From: an uncultured Oribacterium sp.
Lineage (GTDB): Bacteria > Bacillota > Clostridia > Lachnospirales > Lachnospiraceae
Reading direction: 5' to 3'
DNA: 33,582 nucleotides
NCBI GenBank assembly: GCA_902485915.1
Contig: CABTMH010000004.1
Coordinates: forward strand, 1 to 33,582
Below, piece after piece: positions 24,600-31,144 of this stretch; the stretch's first letter is position 1; each line of letters begins with the position of its first letter. The position numbers and the translations under genes were made by a program. The notes under the pieces are model-generated. The model was not told the origin of the DNA, did not search any database, and saw nothing but the letters and a program-made list of their open reading frames with translations.

Positions 24600-26168
24600 A
24601 TGCTGCAGCTTTTTCAGAGTTTCATCGGCACCGACGATCAGTTCCTGATCGACGGTTTCGTCTGCCTGATCATCGCGCTATGCGTGATCACCGCGACCTG
24701 CCTCTGCCTGTTTAAAAAATCGAGATGGAAGCTTCACCAGATCTACTTCATCGCAGTGTTCTCCATGGGGCTTGTTTTCATGTGCACACTTCCGCCGCTC
24801 TCCGCGCCGGACGAGATCCTGCACTTCACCGGCGCCTACGCACTGTCGAACCAGATGATGGGGCAGCCGGTCCGGGATGAAGACGGCCACGTCCGCATCC
24901 GTCAGGAGGACGAGTACCTCGTCAACTGGCCGGGCGACAACGACCCGTGTAAAGCGACGGTGCTTGGACAGACCCTCGACCGCTCGGTGTATGAAGCGAT
25001 GCATGAGAAGGGCCTTTTCCACGCGACGGAGACCGGGACCAGTATCACGCTGCAGCAGCCGGTGAAGACGACCCCATGTGCGTATCTCCTGCCGGCCCTC
25101 GGCATCACCCTCGCCCGCCTTCTGAAGCTCAGCGCCGTCGGCCTCGTGCTGCTCGGCCGCTTCATGAACCTCCTCCTGTTTGCAACCCTCGGCGCGATGA
25201 CCGTCCGCCGTACGCCGATCGGAAAAGAGCTTTTTTTCGCGATCTCGCTCTTTCCGATGACCCTCGAGCTCGCCGGCAGCTACAGCTATGATAGCTTCAT
25301 CATCGCGCTCAGCTTCTACCTGACCGCCGTGATCCTCGATCTCGCCCTCGCGAAGCTAGGGGCCGGCATCACGCGGAAAAACGTGATCGAGCTTTCCGCC
25401 CTCGCGCTGCTGCTGTCCCCGTGCAAGATGATCTACGCGACGCTCTTCCTTCTCTGCCTCATGATCCCGGTCCGGAAGTGGGGTGGGAAGCCGTGGCCGA
25501 AGTGGATCCTGTCCGTACTCCTCATCGGTGCGCTGATCGTCGGCTCTATCCTCCTCGTGAATTTCCGGGAGGTCTTCCGTTATGTCAATGCTTCCGGCGT
25601 GACACAGGCACCGGAATTTACCTCTTCCGGCGACGTGAACACCGTGAAGCTGCATGACCTCGCCGAGCTCATCCATGATCCGACGCTCGTGTTCCGCATC
25701 ATACGGAATACACTTCAGATCCTGGGTGGACAGTTCCTCGGCACGACCGTCGGCATGTGGCTCGGTGCCTTCGACCGGGGACTGGCGACGCCAGTGCCGA
25801 TGCTAGTGCTTTTCTGGACAGGCACACTGCTGCTGGCCATCACCGGACGCCGGGAGGAACCGACGCTGTCCATCCCGCGGAGAGTGTGGATGGTTTTCGT
25901 AGCTCTGCTCCTCGGCTTCATCCTGATGGTCAGCATGCTGCTCGCCTATACACCGGCAGACACCTTCTATATCCTGGGCGTTCAGGGACGCTATTTCCTG
26001 CCGTTCCTTCCGGTCCTGCTGCTGGCGTTTCGTACACCACGGCTCCAGCGTCTGCGGGCGATCGGCCGCGTCGGCATCGAGCTCGACGCACTGCTTCTCA
26101 GCGGGATGATGCTGATGGATGCACTCGTGCTCCTCAGCTGTTTCCTCACCGTTGTGCAGCGGGCCTGA
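24600..26168 (+). CDS. DUF2142 polytopic membrane protein
   Basis: A 522-residue protein with about 12 membrane segments. The first periplasmic-side loop carries PPLSAPDEILHFTGAYALS (P70-D71-E72 and H75), the hallmark of DUF2142 proteins, which resemble GT-C glycosyltransferases and occur in surface glycan clusters. The start at 24600 has AGAAGGA 5 bases upstream, immediately after the palindrome; the frame is open back to 24549 but that part is palindrome sequence. A role as a lipid-linked sugar transferase or polymerase is possible but unproven. It is followed after 191 bp by the export permease. Confidence 0.88.
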   Translation: MLQLFQSFIGTDDQFLIDGFVCLIIALCVITATCLCLFKKSRWKLHQIYFIAVFSMGLVFMCTLPPLSAPDEILHFTGAYALSNQMMGQPVRDEDGHVRIRQEDEYLVNWPGDNDPCKATVLGQTLDRSVYEAMHEKGLFHATETGTSITLQQPVKTTPCAYLLPALGITLARLLKLSAVGLVLLGRFMNLLLFATLGAMTVRRTPIGKELFFAISLFPMTLELAGSYSYDSFIIALSFYLTAVILDLALAKLGAGITRKNVIELSALALLLSPCKMIYATLFLLCLMIPVRKWGGKPWPKWILSVLLIGALIVGSILLVNFREVFRYVNASGVTQAPEFTSSGDVNTVKLHDLAELIHDPTLVFRIIRNTLQILGGQFLGTTVGMWLGAFDRGLATPVPMLVLFWTGTLLLAITGRREEPTLSIPRRVWMVFVALLLGFILMVSMLLAYTPADTFYILGVQGRYFLPFLPVLLLAFRTPRLQRLRAIGRVGIELDALLLSGMMLMDALVLLSCFLTVVQRA

Positions 26169-26181
26169 AAGGTGGTATAAT
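26152..26181 (+). promoter_or_regulatory. Possible promoter before the export permease
   Basis: A perfect tataat (26176-26181) lies 18 bp after ttgtgc (26152-26157), straddling the stop of the DUF2142 gene. A small hairpin, gcgttc/gaacgc, follows at 26185-26200. Confidence 0.45.
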
Positions 26182-26359
26182 AAAGCGTTCACAGGAACGC
26201 AGGAGGATGCGATCTTGTGAACGGGCATATTTTTCAGATGTACAGGAAGCACCCGACATCGAGTGGCACCGCTGGCATCGGAGGAAGTGCTGATTTTGAA
26301 GAAAGAAGGTACTTCCGGCAGGCGCGCATGCCCCGGAAGATGGAAAGAATAAACTATAC
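26182..26359 (+). other. Non-coding leader of the export permease
   Basis: Holds two short hairpins (26185-26200, and cttccgg/ccggaag at 26312-26339). A 28-codon frame from an ATG at 26207 to 26293 follows an aggagg directly abutting the ATG, which is too close for a normal site, so I do not call it a gene. The permease start itself has only a weak ggaaag 12 bases upstream. Confidence 0.4.
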
Positions 26360-27175
26360 ATGAAAGCATTTATCGAATTATTACAGCACATGGCCGAGAA
26401 GCGCCGGATGATCCTGGACCTTGCAAAGTCCGATTTTCGTAAGCGCTTCGTCGGCTCCTACTTCGGCATCATCTGGATGTTTCTCCAGCCGCTCGCGACG
26501 GTGACCATCTATGCGTTCATCTTCGGACCCTATGGCTTCAAGTCCGCGCCGCCGGTGCCGAACACGAGCTACGTGATCTGGCTGATCCCGGGCCTCGTGC
26601 CATGGTTCTTCTTCAGTGAGAGCCTCAACACACTGACCGGCATCCTGCAGGAGTACAGCTACCTCGTGAAGAAGGTCGTCTTCCCTGTGGAGCTCCTTCC
26701 GATCATCAAGCTTGCGTCCTGCTTTTTCGTTCACCTCTGTTTCATCGCGATCATGCTGGTCGCCTTCCTCGTGTCCGGTAAAACCCCGATGATCAGCTGG
26801 CTTCAGATCATCTACTACAGCTTCGCTGCTTCCGTGCTGGGGCTGGGCCTCGGCTATCTCACGAGTGCGGTCAATGTCTTCTTTAAGGACATGCAGCAGA
26901 TCGTCGGAATCTGCCTCCAGTTCGGTATCTGGATGTGCCCGATCATGTACGATGAAACCCTCTTTACGAGCCGTGCACCATGGGTCGGAACCCTCCTGAA
27001 GCTGAATCCGCTCTATTATATCGTGGCGGGGTACCGTGATTCCATGCTGACGGGGGCCGGGTTCTGGATGCGCCCGACCCTCGGCATCTACTTCTGGGTG
27101 GTGACGCTCGTGATTTTCTTCGTCGGCCTCTCGTTTTTCCGTAAGCTGCGTCCGCATTTTTCAGATGTGCTGTAA
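26360..27175 (+). CDS. ABC-2 polysaccharide export permease, without an ATPase partner
   Basis: A 271-residue membrane subunit of the Wzm/TagG type, which exports lipid-linked polysaccharides or teichoic acids. DLAKSDFRKRFVGSYFGIIW followed by MFLQPLATVTIYAFIFGP is the typical N-terminus, WLIPGLVPWFFFSESLN and LNPLYYIVAGYRDSM follow, and the protein ends normally with FFRKLRPHFSDVL. Six membrane segments are expected. In most genomes the ATPase (Wzt/TagH) follows directly; here the next gene, after 166 bp, is a plsC-like acyltransferase, and no ATPase with Walker motifs is found anywhere in the window. The partner may be encoded elsewhere or lost. Confidence 0.93.
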   Translation: MKAFIELLQHMAEKRRMILDLAKSDFRKRFVGSYFGIIWMFLQPLATVTIYAFIFGPYGFKSAPPVPNTSYVIWLIPGLVPWFFFSESLNTLTGILQEYSYLVKKVVFPVELLPIIKLASCFFVHLCFIAIMLVAFLVSGKTPMISWLQIIYYSFAASVLGLGLGYLTSAVNVFFKDMQQIVGICLQFGIWMCPIMYDETLFTSRAPWVGTLLKLNPLYYIVAGYRDSMLTGAGFWMRPTLGIYFWVVTLVIFFVGLSFFRKLRPHFSDVL

Positions 27176-27341
27176 GCTTTCCGGGAGATGCATATCCCAC
27201 GGTTCTGTTTTCGGGACAGGATGGGACGAAGCATGCATGACATTTTGTGACCTTACACCCCTGAAACGGGTGTTTATGGATGATTACATAGGCATGCCGC
27301 CGGCATAGAGCGTGCACGGCAGGATGCTGTGAGGAGTGAAT
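27176..27341 (+). other. Gap with small hairpins between permease and plsC-like gene
   Basis: Contains acaccc/gggtgt (27255-27273) followed by ttta, a weak terminator candidate, and the odd palindrome atgccg-c-cggcat (27294-27306). No remnant of an ATPase gene was recognised. Confidence 0.4.
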
Positions 27342-28094
27342 ATGCTGTATACGATCGCAGTTTTAGCACATGTACTGTTTTTTCTGACCTTCGGCAGTCT
27401 TTACTACAGGAGAAAGGTCGAGGCTATCCAGGACCCGAAGAAGCGCGCAGAGTATACCCTGCCGCTCGTGCAGGGCATCTTTCGGAGGATTCTGAAAGCG
27501 GCCCACGTGACGGTGGAGGTCGAAGGGATGGAAAATCTCACGTCGATCCCGAAGGACGAGGGGGTCCTGTTCGTCGGAAATCACCGCTCATACTTCGATG
27601 TCATCATCGCCTATACCCTCGTGGATCGGCCGACCGGCTTCATCGCGAAGCTCGAGATAGAGAAGATCCGGCCACTGAAGCGCTGGATGGATGAACTCGG
27701 CTGCCTGTTTTTGGATCGAAATAATCTGAAGCAGTCCCTGAAGGTCATCATCACGGCTATCAAACAGGTGCGGGAGGGGCAGTCCATCTGGATCTACCCG
27801 GAGGGCACCCGTGCGGAGGGCGAAACCGAGCTCGATATGGAGTCTTTTAAGGAGGGCTCCTTCAAGGTGGCAGAGAAGACCGGCTGTAAGATCGTACCGG
27901 TATCGATGATCCACACGCGGAATATCCTGGAAGCGCAGTTTCCGGCGATCAGGCCACAGCACATCAAGGTGCGCATCGGTGCGCCGATCGAGGTGAAAAA
28001 TCTCAGTGAAGAGGAGCAGAAGCACATCGGCGCCTATGTGCAGGCGAAGGTGAAGGCGGATATCCAGGCGCTGCTGACAGAAGAGAAAGACTAG
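27342..28094 (+). CDS. plsC: 1-acyl-glycerol-3-phosphate acyltransferase-like (PlsC)
   Basis: Acylates lysophosphatidic acid to phosphatidic acid, the second acyl transfer in phospholipid synthesis, at the membrane. 250 residues, one N-terminal membrane helix. The catalytic HX4D is H81-RSYF-D86, and the acceptor-binding motif is E154-G-T-R157 in IYPEGTRAEG. The ATG at 27342 is chosen because GAGGAG sits 5 bases upstream; an in-frame GTG at 27336 lies in that site. It is 12 bp ahead of pheA and leads an operon with pheA, a two-component system and a membrane protein. Other substrates cannot be excluded from sequence. Confidence 0.88.
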   Translation: MLYTIAVLAHVLFFLTFGSLYYRRKVEAIQDPKKRAEYTLPLVQGIFRRILKAAHVTVEVEGMENLTSIPKDEGVLFVGNHRSYFDVIIAYTLVDRPTGFIAKLEIEKIRPLKRWMDELGCLFLDRNNLKQSLKVIITAIKQVREGQSIWIYPEGTRAEGETELDMESFKEGSFKVAEKTGCKIVPVSMIHTRNILEAQFPAIRPQHIKVRIGAPIEVKNLSEEEQKHIGAYVQAKVKADIQALLTEEKD

Positions 28095-28106
28095 AAGGAC
28101 CGTTAT

Positions 28107-29258
28107 ATGGAAGAAAAAAACGCACTTTTACAGATTCGTGACCAGCTCGATGTACTGGACCGCCAGATTACAGAGCTTTACAAGCAGCGGATGAACCTCT
28201 GCGAAAAGGTGGCAGAGTATAAGATCGAAACCGGCAAAGCGGTATTCGATCCGGTACGGGAGGCGCAGAAGCTGGATACCGTGCAGTCCTATCTCGATAC
28301 GGATTTCGACCGGAAGGCGATCCGGGAGCTCTACCAGCAGATGATGACGATTTCCAGACGCCGGCAGTTCGGTATTCTGTCTGCACATGGAAAGACCTTC
28401 CATGCGGATTTCGAGAAGCTCGATGCGATTCCGAAGAGTGGAAAGCGCGTCGTTTATCAGGGCGTCGAGGGCGCGTACGCTCATCTCGCGGCACGACAGT
28501 GCTTCGGCACGGAGACGGCACTCCGCCATGTGAAAACATGGAAGGATGCCATGGACGAGGTCGTGGAGGGACAGGCGGACTACGCAGTGCTTCCGATCGA
28601 GAACTCCAGTCATGGGGCGGTTTCAGATATTTTCGACCTTCTGGTGCGCTATCCGGCGCTCGCGATCGTCGAGGAGGTCGATCTGCATGTGGCGCATGCG
28701 CTGATGAGCGTGGCGGGTGCCAGCATGGACGGACTGAAGCGGATCTACTCACATCCACAGGCACTCGGTCAGTGCGCGGCCTTTCTGGAGGCACATCCGG
28801 ATATCGAGGCGGTGCCGGTGCTGAACACCGCCGTCGCTGCAGCGTACGTCCGGGATCATCAGGATCCGTGCATCGCAGCCCTCGCCTCCGAGCTCTCTGC
28901 GGAGCTGTATGGTCTGACGATTCTGAAGCGTGGGGTCAATCAGGAAAAGAGCAACACGACCCGCTTCATCGTGCTCGGCCGTGCGCGCGTCTATACAGCA
29001 GATGCAGAGAAGATCAGTATCTGCTTCGAAACAGCACATAAGCCGGGTGCGCTCTATAACGCACTGGGTAATTTCATATTTAATGATGTCAATATGCTGA
29101 TGATCCAGTCCCGGCCGATTCCGGAGAAGCCGTTCGAGTATCGCTTCTTCATCGATCTCGAGGGAAACCTGTCCATGCCGAATGTCATCAATGCACTCGC
29201 CGGACTCGAGGATCAGATCACATCCCTTCGCATCCTGGGGAATTACGGAAAGGAGTAA
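28107..29258 (+). CDS. pheA: Bifunctional chorismate mutase / prephenate dehydratase
   Basis: Converts chorismate to prephenate and then phenylpyruvate for phenylalanine synthesis. The 383 residues hold an AroQ-type chorismate mutase (about 1-90, LDVLDRQITELYKQRM), the dehydratase domain (about 112-290, YQGVEGAYAHLAA, ENSSHGAVSDIFD, and T285-R286-F287 in NTTRFIVLG) and a C-terminal ACT domain. The phenylalanine-binding motifs known from E. coli, GALV and ESRP, appear here as GALY (314-317) and QSRP (334-337), so feedback inhibition may differ; this is inference. It lies 12 bp after the plsC-like gene and 2 bp before the response regulator. Confidence 0.96.
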   Translation: MEEKNALLQIRDQLDVLDRQITELYKQRMNLCEKVAEYKIETGKAVFDPVREAQKLDTVQSYLDTDFDRKAIRELYQQMMTISRRRQFGILSAHGKTFHADFEKLDAIPKSGKRVVYQGVEGAYAHLAARQCFGTETALRHVKTWKDAMDEVVEGQADYAVLPIENSSHGAVSDIFDLLVRYPALAIVEEVDLHVAHALMSVAGASMDGLKRIYSHPQALGQCAAFLEAHPDIEAVPVLNTAVAAAYVRDHQDPCIAALASELSAELYGLTILKRGVNQEKSNTTRFIVLGRARVYTADAEKISICFETAHKPGALYNALGNFIFNDVNMLMIQSRPIPEKPFEYRFFIDLEGNLSMPNVINALAGLEDQITSLRILGNYGKE

Positions 29259-29260
29259 CC

Positions 29261-29962
29261 ATGTCACAGATCAATGTACTCGTCGTGGACGATGAAAAGG
29301 AAATCGCAGAGCTGGTGGAGATCTATCTCGTCAGTGACGGATATAAGGTGTTTAAGGCTTACAATGCAGAAGATGGACTGAAGATCCTCGATGAGCAGGA
29401 GATCCATCTCGTGCTGCTCGATATCATGATGCCGGGCATGAACGGTCTCGAGATGTGCCGGAAGATCCGGACGAAGTCCAACATCCCGATCATCATGCTG
29501 TCGGCGAAGTCCACGGACCTCGATAAGATCGTCGGCCTCACCGGCGGTGCAGATGATTATGTGACGAAGCCGTTTAATCCGCTGGAGCTGACGGCACGCG
29601 TGAAGTCACAGCTTCGTCGCTATACGCAGCTGAACCCGAACGCAGCGGATCAGTTTGCCAGCAGTGAGATCACGATCCGTGACCTCACCATCAACAAGGA
29701 TAATCATCGCGTACTGGTGGATGGCGAGGAAATCAAGCTGACGCCGATCGAGTTCGAGATTCTGTTCCTGCTGGCCTCCCATCCGGGCAAGGTTTTCTCC
29801 ACCGATGAGATCTTCGAAAAGGTATGGGACGAAAAGGTCTATGAGGCGAACAACACGGTGATGGTGCACATCCGCCGTCTGCGTGGAAAGCTGCGGGAGG
29901 AGAGCCGCGAGAACAAGATCATCTCGACCGTCTGGGGCATCGGCTATAAGATCGAGAAGTAA
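29261..29962 (+). CDS. OmpR/PhoB-family response regulator (VanR-like)
   Basis: A 233-residue two-domain transcription factor. The receiver domain has D10/D11, the phosphate acceptor D54 in LLDIMMPG, S81 and K103 in YVTKPF. The C-terminal winged helix (about 135-233) shows LTPIEFEILFLLASHPGKVF, the recognition helix NTVMVHIRRLRGKL and the end STVWGIGYKIEK. The overall pattern is close to VanR-type regulators, which act with short-loop kinases. AGGAG precedes the ATG and the gene is fused into the pheA operon with a 2-bp gap. The stop lies in the first copy of a 19-bp tandem duplication. Confidence 0.95.
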   Translation: MSQINVLVVDDEKEIAELVEIYLVSDGYKVFKAYNAEDGLKILDEQEIHLVLLDIMMPGMNGLEMCRKIRTKSNIPIIMLSAKSTDLDKIVGLTGGADDYVTKPFNPLELTARVKSQLRRYTQLNPNAADQFASSEITIRDLTINKDNHRVLVDGEEIKLTPIEFEILFLLASHPGKVFSTDEIFEKVWDEKVYEANNTVMVHIRRLRGKLREESRENKIISTVWGIGYKIEK

Positions 29963-29988
29963 GCATCACATCGAGAAGTAAGCATCAC
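29951..29988 (+). repeat. Perfect 19-bp tandem duplication at the regulator stop
   Basis: atcgagaagtaagcatcac occurs twice head to tail (29951-29969 and 29970-29988). The first copy encodes the last residues (Ile-Glu-Lys) and the stop of the regulator; the second is non-coding leader of the kinase. It displaces the kinase start from the regulator stop. Confidence 0.97.
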
Positions 29989-29992
29989 GACG

Positions 29993-31144
29993 TTGGAAAA
30001 AGATAAGAACGAGCAGAAAAATCATACCCATGGGCATGGCTATATGATGCAGCTGATGGCACATATCGGCATCGCGTCGGTGATCACGATCATCATCCTC
30101 GTGTTTCTCATCACGAATCTGACAGCCATCACCAGCTTTCTTTATCAGACAGGAAACGATTCGCAGGCCCTGCAGCGCTTCGCACTCGGCTCGACCATCA
30201 GTGTCCTGCTTTTTGTGCTGCTCGGAATTCTCCTGTTTTCACTGATTTTCCTGCTTCTGCAACGAAAGATGGCGCGGGATATCGAGACGATCGCCCACGC
30301 AGTGAAACAGATTTCCGAGGGGGATCTCAGTACCCGCCTGGAGCTGGAGGGGGAGGGTGAATTCACAGATATCGCCGAAAATCTGAATCGTATGGAAGAG
30401 GATATCCAGGAGCTCATCGATAAGGAGCGGACATCGGAGCAGTCGAAGACGGACCTGATTACGAATGTCGCACATGATCTCAGGACGCCGCTGACCTCTA
30501 TCCTCGGATATCTCGAGCTGCTTCGGAAGAATCAGAAGCTCTCACCGGAGATGCAGCAGAAGTATCTGGACATCGCCTACAACAAGTCGGTACGCCTGCA
30601 GAAGCTGATCGAAGAGCTGTTCGGCTTCACGAAGCTTTCCTATGGGAAAATCAACATGAACGTGACGAAGGTGGACATCGTCGAGCTGCTGGCACAGCTG
30701 CTCGAGGAAAGCTACCCGAATTTTCAGAAAAACGGCCTCAGCTATGATTTCGTATCGAACCGGAAGTCGCAGATCATCGAAGCCGATGGTGATCTGCTGG
30801 CACGACTCTTCGATAATCTGATCGGCAACGCCATCAAGTACGGTAAGGAAGGAAAGCGTGTCCGGGTCAATCTCCGGGCAGAGCGGGAGATCGTGACGAT
30901 CAAAATCGTGAATTACGGTTATGTGATTCCGGAAAATGAGCTGCCGCTGATTTTCGACCGCTTTTATCGGACGGATCACAGCCGGACGAACGCGTCTGGT
31001 CCCGGTGGGACGGGCCTCGGTCTGGCCATCGTTAAGAACATCACCGATATGCATCATGGTACGGTGTCAGTTTCCTCGGATCTTTCGGGAACTGTCTTCA
31101 CTGTCCGACTGAAGATTCATTTTGATGGGGAGAGAACATTTTGA
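29993..31144 (+). CDS. Sensor histidine kinase (VanS-like)
   Basis: A 383-residue membrane kinase. Two helices (about 24-46 and 67-90) flank a loop of only about 20 residues, so it probably senses within or near the membrane. A HAMP-like linker follows, then H161 in NVAHDLRTPLTS, the N box D274-NLIGN, and GTGLGL at 339-344. The listed start is a TTG at 29993 with a weak site 14 bases off; an ATG at 30044 is an alternative that would remove a His-rich leader (HTHGHG). It is the partner of the preceding regulator and overlaps the next gene's start by 4 bp. Confidence 0.92.
   Translation: MEKDKNEQKNHTHGHGYMMQLMAHIGIASVITIIILVFLITNLTAITSFLYQTGNDSQALQRFALGSTISVLLFVLLGILLFSLIFLLLQRKMARDIETIAHAVKQISEGDLSTRLELEGEGEFTDIAENLNRMEEDIQELIDKERTSEQSKTDLITNVAHDLRTPLTSILGYLELLRKNQKLSPEMQQKYLDIAYNKSVRLQKLIEELFGFTKLSYGKINMNVTKVDIVELLAQLLEESYPNFQKNGLSYDFVSNRKSQIIEADGDLLARLFDNLIGNAIKYGKEGKRVRVNLRAEREIVTIKIVNYGYVIPENELPLIFDRFYRTDHSRTNASGPGGTGLGLAIVKNITDMHHGTVSVSSDLSGTVFTVRLKIHFDGERTF

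Noticed and set aside
26207..26293. 28-codon frame after an aggagg
   Set aside because: The aggagg abuts the ATG with no spacing and the peptide has no recognisable features.
27176..27341. Remnant of a Wzt/TagH ATPase gene
   Set aside because: No Walker-like or other ABC ATPase fragments appear in any frame of this gap.
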